Positions 1 to 6,662 of a stretch of DNA of 51,968 nucleotides are shown here, piece after piece. The position numbers were made by a program, and so were the translations under genes. Source of the stretch: Cryobacterium fucosi (GTDB lineage Bacteria; Actinomycetota; Actinomycetes; Actinomycetales; Microbacteriaceae). The notes under the pieces are model-generated. The model worked only from the letters and a program-made list of their open reading frames with translations. It was not told where the DNA came from and searched no databases. The stretch lies in the NCBI RefSeq assembly GCF_004403515.1, contig NZ_SOHH01000014.1:7041-59008 (forward strand). The letters are read 5' to 3'. How positions within the stretch are numbered: the first letter of the stretch is position 1; every line of letters begins with the position of its first letter.

Positions 1-146
1 ATGCCCAGGCGCTGGCCCATGCCGAGGGAGAATCCTCCGACGCGCTTGGTCGCTACCCCGGCCAGGCCGGTCATCTCGATGACCTTGCTGACCCGGGAGG
101 CCTTGATGTTGTGGGTGGCGGCCATGGAGGGCAGCGCGCCCGCCAT
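1..146 (-). pseudogene. ABC transporter ATP-binding protein, 5'-truncated fragment running off the window
   Basis: Read on the minus strand from an ATG at 146 this gives MAATHNI a few residues in, then EMTGL and GGFSLGMGQRLG at the window edge. That ending is the ABC signature region of drug/ABC-2-type exporter ATPases. In such proteins about 100 residues, including the Walker A loop, precede this point; here they are absent, because the DUF6326 gene ends at 202 just upstream and no Walker A is visible in any frame. I read it as a gene that lost its 5' end by recombination; the 3' part lies outside the window. The homology clearly starts near the AATHNI residues; the extra residues before it are doubtful. 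Confidence 0.6.
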
Positions 147-201
147 CCTTCGCTCGCGCCACCCGGGGGCGCGGTCACCTGTCTCAGCATTGGGTGGGCA
201 G

Positions 202-726
202 TCACGCCTGCTGCGTCGTGCGGAGTGGCTCGCTGTCGAGGCTGGCTGCCAGGGTCGCCGGTGATGCGGTGCGGCGTGACCAGGTCCCGGCGGAGCGCAG
301 GATGAAGGCCAGGATCAGCACCTCGACTCCGATGGTGAGGGCGTAGTAGAGGGCATAGTCCCAGGTCGCCCCTGCCGCGTTGAACACCATGATGGGGATG
401 TACAGCGATGCAACGACGAGGTTCGTGGCGCGGTTCACCCGGGCGGGCAGCGTCATGGAGAGCATCACCATCAGGGCCGGGATCGCGATGATCACGAAGA
501 ATATGGACATCAACGTTCCGCTGATGTCGAACTCGAAGATGTCGCCACCCCGGATTTCGTCGATTTCGCCGGGCTGGTAGAGGTGGAAGTAGCCGATGTA
601 GATGACGAGGAACATGAGGCTGGTCCAGGCAGCCGCAAGCTTGGCCTGCACGGGCATGCGCAGATCTTCCAGCGTGCTCTGGGACGGCGGATTCTCCAGT
701 GCGGTGTGGGATTGAGGCGTTCTCAT
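202..726 (-). CDS. DUF6326-type small membrane protein
   Basis: A 174-residue protein with four hydrophobic stretches (about residues 30-50, 70-95, 105-125 and 130-150) and a polar N-terminus, matching the layout of the DUF6326 family of four-helix membrane proteins as I remember it. Function is unknown. ATG at 726 has AAGGAG seven bases upstream; a GTG at 729 is the alternative start. It is divergent from the TetR gene at 826, with two palindromes between them, so it is probably the repressor's target. The 3' end abuts the truncated ABC fragment. Confidence 0.75.
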   Translation of the reverse strand: MRTPQSHTALENPPSQSTLEDLRMPVQAKLAAAWTSLMFLVIYIGYFHLYQPGEIDEIRGGDIFEFDISGTLMSIFFVIIAIPALMVMLSMTLPARVNRATNLVVASLYIPIMVFNAAGATWDYALYYALTIGVEVLILAFILRSAGTWSRRTASPATLAASLDSEPLRTTQQA

Positions 727-761
727 CACAATGCTCCTTGGCTTGATTCGATAGATCGGGA

Positions 762-775
762 CTTACGGTTGTAAG
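762..775. promoter_or_regulatory. Candidate TetR operator, site 1
   Basis: Near-perfect inverted repeat CTTACG-GT-TGTAAG in the divergent DUF6326/TetR intergenic region. It differs by one base from the perfect copy at 795-808. The two centres are 33 bp apart, about three helical turns, so two dimers would bind on the same face of the DNA. Confidence 0.6.
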
Positions 776-794
776 AACCGGTCCCAAGCGTAGC

Positions 795-808
795 CTTACG
801 AGCGTAAG
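795..808. promoter_or_regulatory. Candidate TetR operator, site 2
   Basis: Perfect inverted repeat CTTACG-AG-CGTAAG, ending 17 bases before the TetR start codon at 826. Its place next to the regulator gene suggests autorepression and control of the divergent membrane protein. Binding by this TetR is inferred from position and symmetry only. Confidence 0.65.
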
Positions 809-825
809 TGCGCAAGGATGGGAAG

Positions 826-1521
826 ATGACGCGGCGCACACCACTGAGCAGGGAGAGGATCATTGGCGCGGCCGCCGCCGTAGCCGACCAAGCGGGTGTC
901 ACCGCCGTGAGCATGCGCAGTGTCGCGAAGGTGCTCGGCGTTGAGGCGATGTCGCTCTACCATCACGTGCCAAGCAAGGAAGCACTGCTCGACGACCTCG
1001 CCGACTGGGTGTTCGAGAGGATCGAGCTGCCCGAGGTCGGCGATACCTGGCGAGAGGCGCTGACCGCCCGGGCACGATCGGCACGGTCGGTGCTCACCGC
1101 TCATCCGTGGGCGCTGGGGATGATGGAATCCCGCCCCAACCCCGGCCCGGCGCTGCTGCAGCACCACGACCGGCTACTTGGCGTGCTGATGACCGAGGGC
1201 TTCAGCGCCGCGCTCGCGACACACGCGTTCTCCGCGATCGACGCCTACGTGTACGGGTTCGCGCTGACCGAGACGAGCCTGCCGTTCGAACCGGGGGACG
1301 GCGCCGAGGAGGCGTTCGCCGTCAAGGTCGCGGCGCCGGCGGAGCTGTATCCGCACATTGCGCGGTCGCGCGCCGAGCTGTTCGGCGGGGGCGGTTACGC
1401 GTTCGCGGACGAGTTCGACTATGGGTTGGAGCTGCTGCTGGAGGGCTTGGAGCGTCGGGTCGCCGACGCGAGCCCCGCGCTACGCGAGCGTTCTAATCGA
1501 GGCACCCGGCGAAAACCGTAA
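826..1521 (+). CDS. TetR family transcriptional regulator with TetR_C-type ligand domain
   Basis: 231 residues. Residues 8-55 form the TetR helix-turn-helix: RERIIGAAAAVADQAG, then SMRSVAKVLGVEAMSLYHHV, with the typical YHHVPSKEALL end. The C-terminal part (HPWALGMMESRP, then a Phe/Tyr-rich helical region) resembles the tetracycline-repressor-like C-terminal domain, which binds small ligands and dimerises. I chose ATG 826 because AAGGA lies seven bases upstream; a GTG at 808 sits inside the operator. Divergent from the DUF6326 gene and likely its repressor. The ligand cannot be told from sequence. Confidence 0.88.
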   Translation: MTRRTPLSRERIIGAAAAVADQAGVTAVSMRSVAKVLGVEAMSLYHHVPSKEALLDDLADWVFERIELPEVGDTWREALTARARSARSVLTAHPWALGMMESRPNPGPALLQHHDRLLGVLMTEGFSAALATHAFSAIDAYVYGFALTETSLPFEPGDGAEEAFAVKVAAPAELYPHIARSRAELFGGGGYAFADEFDYGLELLLEGLERRVADASPALRERSNRGTRRKP

Positions 1522-1713
1522 AAACCTACGGAACGTCTAGGCTCCAATCTCCATGCATCGAAGTTCCGCCTTGGACCGCGGGCCGTGAAGATCCCGGTTC
1601 CCTTGTGGTTGCGGGCTCCGCGTGGGTGCGACACGCTGTGACAAATGCTCACCTTGGCTGATCTTTCGTCGGTATGGTTGACGCATGATCGACCAGCGTG
1701 AACCCGAGACTCC

Positions 1714-1990
1714 ATGAGGCTCGTCGCGCTGCGCGGCGGTGGTGCCGCGGATGAGGTGCTGCGGACTGCTCAGGATGTCGAGGACTTCGAGCAGGAGGTA
1801 GTTGACGAGTACGCGATGGCGATGGCCGCCGCTGGGCTCAGCGATGGGCATATCCGCACCACGCGGGCGACGATCATCGAGTTCGCCCGGTCGATGACCG
1901 GGCCTCTGTGGGAGGCGTCGTTCGCGGATGCGGACAGGTTCCTGGCCGAGCAGCGGCGGATGGGCCACGCGGCTCGACCAGCGCAGCTGT
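1714..1990 (+). pseudogene. Tyrosine recombinase (XerD-like), N-terminal fragment
   Basis: Translation from 1714 gives EDFEQEVVDEYAMAMAAAGL, then HIRTTRATIIEFARS and DADRFLAEQRRMGHA. This looks like the SAM-like core-binding domain of a tyrosine site-specific recombinase. The open frame continues to 2259, but after about 1985 the residues are low-complexity and are the shadow of a different gene fragment on the other strand. The catalytic domain (Arg...His-x-x-Arg...Tyr) is missing, so it cannot be active. No ribosome binding site is clear at 1714; a short frame opening at ATG 1685 ends in TGA right there, which hints at a further 5' frameshift. Confidence 0.6.
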
Positions 1991-2039
1991 GTGCATACGC
2001 TCATTCTCACTGGCGTTGTTCACAGCGCGACCGTGTGCC

Positions 2040-2486
2040 TGGCGTAATTTGCGGATCGGTCTCGCATGGCGACCCAGGGGTCGGCAACGTCCTCACGCGC
2101 CCGCGCAGCACGTCGACCGTGGGCGCGGTGACGCACACGAGACCGGTCGTGCGCAGCACCCCGTGTCCGGCGGTGAGGTCTGCCTCCTGGTGCAGCAGGT
2201 CGTCGTACTCCGCGGTCGCCCCGGCATCCTCGATCTGGCCGATGCGCTTGCGCTGGTAAGCGTCGCTGATCAGCTCGGTCTTCTTCTTGCGGAGGTCCCG
2301 CGCGGCCTGATCCGCGCGCACGGGTAGGTAGTGCAGCGACACCGTGCGAAGGATGCCGTTGGTAAAGACCAGGGGCGAGAGGAAGCCGGGGAACACCTGG
2401 GACCTGGGCCATTCGCTGATCCACAGCACCGCGTGGAAGGCGCTGTCGGTGCGGAGGCGATCCCAGCTTTCGGCGACGGAGACCGG
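2040..2486 (-). pseudogene. SCO6880-type conjugation protein, internal fragment
   Basis: On the minus strand this reads AESWDRLRTDSAFHAVLWIS, then VSLHYLPVRADQAARDLRKK, DAYQRKRIGQIEDA and LLHQEADLTAGHG. This pattern matches the middle of actinobacterial SCO6880-like proteins, which accompany VirB4/TraG-type conjugation ATPases in integrative elements. Both ends are missing. The 5' end is fused in frame to a beta-galactosidase fragment, and the 3' end stops at 2007 in unrelated residues next to the integrase remnant. It is evidence of a former conjugative element, not a working gene. Confidence 0.6.
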
Positions 2487-2843
2487 GCCGGCGGTGCCGT
2501 CAATGAGCAACTCCGCGTCATCCGCTCCGTGATTGATCACGAACAGCGACCCGCCGCGGCGAACCACCTCCGCCTGTTCGCCGCTCGCCATCACGGGCGG
2601 CAACTCGATACCAGCGTCCAGGGTGACCCGTTCGGCGAGGCGGCGCAGTGCAATGGGCTCCGGGAGCGTGGCCATGTACCACCCGGCTCCGCCAGCTGTT
2701 CCCCGCCGGGTCACCGCTGGCCAGCCGCCGAGCGCACCGTCGGTGAACGTCGCGACCGTCTCGGCATCCTCGACCCGCAGGTACTCGCCCCAGATGTGTC
2801 CGGCCGCGGGACCGCCGAACACCTCACCGTCAAGCGGGAGCGA
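2487..2843 (-). pseudogene. GH42 beta-galactosidase, C-terminal fragment
   Basis: The minus-strand residues GEVFGGPAAGHIWGEYLRVE, then FTDGALGGWPAVTRRGTAGG, GWYMATLP and SLFVINHGADDAELLI match the trimerisation and C-terminal beta domains of glycoside hydrolase family 42. The (beta/alpha)8 catalytic barrel with the two catalytic Glu is absent. It runs straight into the conjugation-protein fragment without a stop, giving a chimeric 321-residue open frame (2007-2972) that automatic callers may report as one protein. The join is at about 2487. Confidence 0.6.
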
Positions 2844-2901
2844 AGCGACGCAGGAACTTGCACGCCTTCTGAGACTCTTAAAGCCACACGGTGTGATCAC
2901 C

Positions 2902-3135
2902 AAGCACGCTGGATCTGGAACGAATGCGCTCATTGAGGTTCGGTGGGAGCCTCGGGCGCTAATTCTCAACATTTCCGACGACGGAGCCGGAAAGCCCGAA
3001 AGCCCTCATGACGGTAGTACAGGTTTTGGGCTCGTGGGGCTCAAAGAGAGAGTGGAAGTCGCCGGGGGGAGCATCGAATGGGGGCCGAGGGACAGCGGGT
3101 TCTTCCTGAGCGCCCACCTCCCCTCGTCGCCTTAG
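2902..3135 (+). pseudogene. NarL-type sensor histidine kinase, C-terminal ATPase fragment
   Basis: Reads KHAGSGTNALIEVRW, then LILNISDDGAG and STGFGLVGLKERVEVAGGSI, ending in FFLSAHLP before the stop at 3133-3135. These are the tail of the N box, the G1 box and the G2 region of a HATPase_c domain of the type paired with LuxR regulators. The sensor, the dimerisation helix with the phosphoacceptor His, and the start of the ATPase fold are lacking. Residues before KHAG in the open frame do not fit a kinase, so the break is near 2900. Confidence 0.65.
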
Positions 3136-3347
3136 TGCACACTTCGGGCCCAAGCGGCGCGGCCGGCCGCTGCCGGGCGTGAGCACCCCGGGCAGCCTAC
3201 GCATCGGCGAGGCCTTCCTGCGCCGTTGAGCCCGATCAGGGCCTGAGTCTCGGAGGTGCCGACCTCGAGGGGCACGCCCCGCAGCACGGCGTTGTCTCCG
3301 AGCGTCTTCTTGATGCGGTCGGCGGTGATAGTGGCTGGCTGGTTCAC
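3130..3347 (-). pseudogene. ABC transporter ATP-binding protein, N-terminal fragment with frameshift
   Basis: From GTG 3347 the minus strand reads ITADRIKKTLGDNAVLRGV, then ALIGLNGAG, the start of a Walker A loop that should continue with KTT. Instead the frame goes to RPRRC; a +1 frame picks up MRRLPGVLTPGSGRPRRLG, which resembles the usual residues after Walker A. So one frameshift disrupts the P-loop, and the gene is cut off about 65 codons in. The fragment abuts the stop of the zinc-ribbon gene at 3383. It may come from a different ABC subfamily than the fragment at 1-146. Confidence 0.55.
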
Positions 3348-3382
3348 CTCCTCGACGCTCCCATCAAGCGCACCATCGAACT

Positions 3383-3673
3383 TCAGCCCTGCGGTTTGGG
3401 CATGCCGAATTCGTTGACCGGTCCGGCCGGTGGCTCCGGTTTGTGCCCCGCCGGGCAATTGAGGATCGCATTCGAAGTGGAGTGGTCGATAGTGTGCTCG
3501 AACATCGGCCGGCCACAGACGGGACACACCGCCTCGCCGACTCTCTTCTCAACCTGGTCATAGGGGCCCAGGGGCGCCGGACCCATGGCTCGTACGAGCC
3601 CGCGATCCAACCGGTTGATGAAGCGCACGTATCGCTCGCCAAGACCATTCCCGTGAGTACCAGTCTCATTCAT
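3383..3673 (-). CDS. Small zinc-ribbon protein of unknown function
   Basis: 96 residues. The N-terminal half (RYVRFINRLDRGLVRAMGPA) is basic and helical. The C-terminal half carries CPVCGRPMFEHTIDHS and then LNCPAGH, giving a CxxC...C...H set able to hold one zinc. Similar short proteins are, to my recollection, common in Microbacteriaceae without a known role. The ATG at 3673 lies six bases after a TATTCT box, so the message is probably leaderless; the longer frame to 3727 is not needed. Confidence 0.65.
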   Translation of the reverse strand: MNETGTHGNGLGERYVRFINRLDRGLVRAMGPAPLGPYDQVEKRVGEAVCPVCGRPMFEHTIDHSTSNAILNCPAGHKPEPPAGPVNEFGMPKPQG

Positions 3674-3679
3674 GCCGCC

Positions 3680-3685
3680 AGAATA
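3680..3685 (-). promoter_or_regulatory. -10 box of a leaderless promoter (zinc-ribbon gene)
   Basis: TATTCT on the minus strand, six bases before the ATG at 3673. This is the spacing expected when transcription starts at the start codon. Confidence 0.45.
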
Positions 3686-3736
3686 ACTCCCCTCCACCCT
3701 CCCGGATAGGCACCGCCTGACAGCCATCGCCAGTCC

Positions 3737-4216
3737 TCAACGTTCGCGCCGCGACTGAGGCACCACCCGGAAGACGGGGAAGCCCGCGGCGATGCTCTCG
3801 AATGCCGGGAGCGGAGCATCCTTGTCGACCGGGATGTGCGGCCGGGCTCCGGGCGCCCGTTTCAGGTACGCCTTCAGGATGGGCGCGCGCCGGCTCACCT
3901 CGACCTCGTCGAGGCGGACCTGTTCACGCAGACCCCGCACCAGCGCGGCTGCGCCGTCGGCGGCGCGCACGTTGCGCACCCAGTTCACATCCTCGCCCAG
4001 CATCGACACGAGGTAGCGCTCACCGTCCACGACGGCGGTGACGACCGGGAGCGAATACGTCCGGCCCGACGCGCGCCCTGTCGTTTCGAGGCGGACGAGC
4101 CATCCGGCCATCAGCCCGGTGGAACCGGCCCAACTCCAGAGTGAATTGAGGAACCGGGCGACCCGGTTGGGCCGCGTGCCCCGGTACATCCACCGTGCAA
4201 AGTCCCCGCCGGCCAT
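3737..4216 (-). CDS. Deazaflavin (F420)-dependent nitroreductase family protein
   Basis: 159 residues matching the Ddn/DUF385 split-barrel family. Seen: RLETTGRASGRTYSLPVV (substrate/cofactor loop), GERYLVSMLGEDVNWVRNVR (the core signature) and a C-terminal FPVFRV strand. Members bind F420 and reduce quinones or nitro compounds near the membrane. The usual length is 130-160, so it is complete. ATG 4216 was taken; GTG at 4222 is equally possible, as neither has a strong ribosome binding site. It is not clearly in an operon: 145 bp with no evident feature separate it from the monooxygenase gene upstream. Confidence 0.8.
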   Translation of the reverse strand: MAGGDFARWMYRGTRPNRVARFLNSLWSWAGSTGLMAGWLVRLETTGRASGRTYSLPVVTAVVDGERYLVSMLGEDVNWVRNVRAADGAAALVRGLREQVRLDEVEVSRRAPILKAYLKRAPGARPHIPVDKDAPLPAFESIAAGFPVFRVVPQSRRER

Positions 4217-4361
4217 TTCCACCCCACGACGCCTGTGTTCTCCAGGGTCACCGCCAGTATGTCACTCGAGCTCGGGAGGAGTCATCCGGCTCCGGCGCGC
4301 CGGCTCGGGGAGAAGGACCAGGGTCTCGTCCACGGAACTCACGATCGGGCCGGCGGCAGGC

Positions 4362-4658
4362 TCATTTCACCGCGATGATCTCGACCAGCCGGATGTCCGG
4401 ATCCTTCGCCAGGAGGGTCGGCCCGTGCTCGGCGAGGGCGGCGGGGATGGCGCCGCCGAGGTGGGCCTGCCTGCCCGCCTCGGATTCGAACGTGTCGAAG
4501 ATCCCGAAGGTGACATCGTCGACCCGGAACGCGTACCAGGTGCGGGTGTCCGGCTCACCGAGAACAATGTCCCTGCCACCGTTGAGGAAGTCCCACACGT
4601 CCTTTTCCTTGCCGGGTCGCGCCTCGACCAAGGCCAATACTCCGAATTTGAGTGCCAT
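4362..4658 (-). CDS. Antibiotic biosynthesis monooxygenase (ABM) domain protein
   Basis: 98 residues forming a single dimeric alpha/beta ferredoxin-like ABM fold: FGVLALVEARPGKEKDVWDF at the N-terminus, the central WYAFRVDD-FGIFDTFES strand pair, and LLAKDPDIRLVEIIAV at the end. Relatives include YgiN-like quinol monooxygenases and stress-related proteins; the substrate is not predictable. GAGGAG lies eight bases before the ATG. A TAGACT box at 4713-4718 could be the -10 of its own promoter, downstream of and separate from the cox operon's end at 4746. Confidence 0.75.
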   Translation of the reverse strand: MALKFGVLALVEARPGKEKDVWDFLNGGRDIVLGEPDTRTWYAFRVDDVTFGIFDTFESEAGRQAHLGGAIPAALAEHGPTLLAKDPDIRLVEIIAVK

Positions 4659-4745
4659 TGCGGTCTCCTCGCTTGTCGCCGTTCGAATCGGCCGGTCGCC
4701 GGTTATGCCCAGAGTCTAGAAAGGTGTGCCAGCCTCGGCAAGGGG

Positions 4746-5897
4746 TCACCGCGCCGCGCGTTCGGCCGGTTCGGGGAGGTCGTCGTGGTGGATGCGCTCG
4801 CCGAGGTTCCCGAGCGGCTCACCGGTCCCACCCCACTGCCCGGCGATGATCTCGGCGGCGATCGACACGGCCGTCTCCTCGGGGGTCCTCGACCCGAGGT
4901 CGAGGCCGATGGGGCTATGCAGCCGGGCCAGCTCGGCGTCGACGAGCCCGGCATCCCGCAACCGGCTGAGGCGGTCGGCGTGCGTGCGCCGGGAGCCCAT
5001 CGCACCGATGTAGGCCACCTGCGGGGCGCGCAGGGCGAGCTCGAGCAGGGGGACATCGAATTTGGGGTCGTGGGTGAGCACGCAGATGACCGAGCGCGAG
5101 TCCACGAGACCGGCCGTGATCTGCTCGGCAAGGTACCGATGCGGCCAGGCGATGATCACCTCGTCGGCGCCCGGGAAACGCGCCGGGGTCGCGAACACCT
5201 CCCGCGCGTCGCAGACGGTGACCCGGTAGCCGAGGAACGCGGCCAGGCGGGTCAGGGCGGCGGCGAAGTCGATGGCGCCGAACACGAACATCCGCGGCCG
5301 GGGCGCCTGGCTGTTGACGAACACCCGCATGCCCTCGCCCTGCCTCTCGCCGTCGGGGCCGTAGGTCAGTGTGGTGTTGCGGCCGGCGGCCAGCAGGCCC
5401 CGGGCGTCGTCGCTCACGGCGCGGTTCGCCCGGTCCGACCCGAGGTTTCCCTCGAACCCGGTCGGCCTGACCACGAGGTGCCGGCCGACCATATCGGCAT
5501 CCGGATGCTCGATCACCGTTGCCACCGCCACCGGCCGGGACTCGTCGATGTCCGCCCGGACGGCCTCGAGCTGGGCGAACGTCTGCTGCGAGACGGGTTC
5601 GACGAACACGTCGAGGATGCCGCCGCAGGTGAGCCCGACCGAGAACGCATCATCGTCGCTGATGCCGTAGCGCACCAGGACGGGCCGGCCGTCGGCGGCG
5701 ACCTGGCTCGCGAGGTCGTAGACCACCCCCTCCACGCATCCGCCGGACACCGAACCGGTGACCGTTCCGTCAGGGGCGACCAGCATCGACGCGCCGGCCG
5801 GGCGCGGGGCGGACTCGAATGTGCGCACCACGGTCGCGAGGCCGGCGGTGGCTCCGCTCCGCCAACCCGGCATCAGGGCACCGATGATGTCACGCAT
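4746..5897 (-). CDS. XdhC/CoxI family maturation factor
   Basis: 383 residues. The N-terminal XdhC_CoxI domain is marked by SVSGGCVEGVVYDLA and YGISDDDAFSVGLTCGGILD, and the C-terminal XdhC_C Rossmann domain by FVFGAIDFAAALTRLAAFLG, LTHDPKFDVPLLELAL, YIGAMGSRRTHADR and the end motif LDLGSRTPEETAVSIAAEII. XdhC proteins bind and deliver sulfurated molybdenum cofactor to xanthine dehydrogenase-type enzymes. Here it is the last gene of the cox operon, 18 bases after coxG, so it most likely serves CO dehydrogenase, as CoxI does. No good ribosome binding site is seen; translation may depend on the upstream gene. Confidence 0.87.
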   Translation of the reverse strand: MRDIIGALMPGWRSGATAGLATVVRTFESAPRPAGASMLVAPDGTVTGSVSGGCVEGVVYDLASQVAADGRPVLVRYGISDDDAFSVGLTCGGILDVFVEPVSQQTFAQLEAVRADIDESRPVAVATVIEHPDADMVGRHLVVRPTGFEGNLGSDRANRAVSDDARGLLAAGRNTTLTYGPDGERQGEGMRVFVNSQAPRPRMFVFGAIDFAAALTRLAAFLGYRVTVCDAREVFATPARFPGADEVIIAWPHRYLAEQITAGLVDSRSVICVLTHDPKFDVPLLELALRAPQVAYIGAMGSRRTHADRLSRLRDAGLVDAELARLHSPIGLDLGSRTPEETAVSIAAEIIAGQWGGTGEPLGNLGERIHHDDLPEPAERAAR

Positions 5898-5915
5898 GAT
5901 CGCCGGGGGAGCGCG

Positions 5916-6662
5916 TCATCGGGAGCCCCGCCGGCCGACGGCTCGGCCTACGCGATAGGCGAGGAACGCCACGCCGACGAGCAGGCCGATCAGTTTCCCC
6001 GGGTTGCTGAGCTGGTCGGCCAGCATCCCCTTTGCCAGGGCGAGCGCGTTGAGGCTGGTGTCGGCCGTGCGCGGCGCCTGGTGCTGCAGCGGACGGGTCG
6101 CCGGGTGCGGCATCGCCGACGATCCGGTCTGGTCGGGCCCGGGTGCCGAACCTGCCGTGGCCGTGGCAGGTTTCCCGCCGGCAGGTGCCGTCGTGGCCGG
6201 CTCGGTGCCGGTGTCGGTGCCGGCGACCATGGCCTGCAGGTTGTCTGCGAAGAGCGCCATCATCTGGTCGGTCACGCTGCCGATGATGCTCTTCCCCATG
6301 GCAGCGACCTTACCGGAGAGGTCCACCTCCGCGCTGACCGTGCCGGTGGTCGTGCCGTCGGACTCGACGAGGGACAGGGTGGCCGTGCCCTGGGCTGTGC
6401 CCTGGCCGCGAGTCTCCTGGGCGCGGCCCTGGAACACGGCGCGGTGCGCGGTCGCGTCCCGTTCGATCACGTTCATCAACCCCTTGTACTGCATTGACAC
6501 CGGGCCCAGCTTCACCTTCATTCCCACCTGGTAAGCGTCGTCGGAAAGCTTGTTGAGCACCTCTGCCCCGGGGACACAGCCGGCGACGCGTTCGAAGTCC
6601 ATCAGGGTTTCCCACACCGTGTCGATCGGGGCCACAACGGTGAATGTGCTGTCGAGTTGCAT
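5916..6662 (-). CDS. coxG: CoxG-like SRPBCC protein with C-terminal membrane anchor
   Basis: 248 residues. Residues 1-145 are a SRPBCC/CoxG domain (FTVVAPIDTVWETLMDFERV, then PGAEVL, GMKVKLGPVSMQYKG and SAEVDLSGKVAAMG). Residues 155-210 are a Pro/Thr/Ala-rich linker, and LIGLLVGVAFLAYRVG near the end is a single membrane helix. CoxG recruits CO dehydrogenase to the cytoplasmic membrane and has been linked to quinone handling in mycobacteria (established for relatives). The ATG overlaps the coxE stop codon (TAATG), indicating coupled translation. Confidence 0.88.
   Translation of the reverse strand: MQLDSTFTVVAPIDTVWETLMDFERVAGCVPGAEVLNKLSDDAYQVGMKVKLGPVSMQYKGLMNVIERDATAHRAVFQGRAQETRGQGTAQGTATLSLVESDGTTTGTVSAEVDLSGKVAAMGKSIIGSVTDQMMALFADNLQAMVAGTDTGTEPATTAPAGGKPATATAGSAPGPDQTGSSAMPHPATRPLQHQAPRTADTSLNALALAKGMLADQLSNPGKLIGLLVGVAFLAYRVGRAVGRRGSR

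Noticed and set aside
1-3347. The two ABC fragments (1-146 and 3130-3347) as halves of one gene split by a 3-kb insertion
   Set aside because: They are on the same strand and would need only a small missing middle, but the residues around Walker A and around the signature look like different ABC subfamilies, and no insertion borders or target duplications are visible.
4038-6497. An 819-residue plus-strand open frame
   Set aside because: It is antisense to the XdhC and coxG genes, has low-complexity Gly/Arg/Pro-rich residues without domains, and exists because of the high GC content at third codon positions of the real genes.
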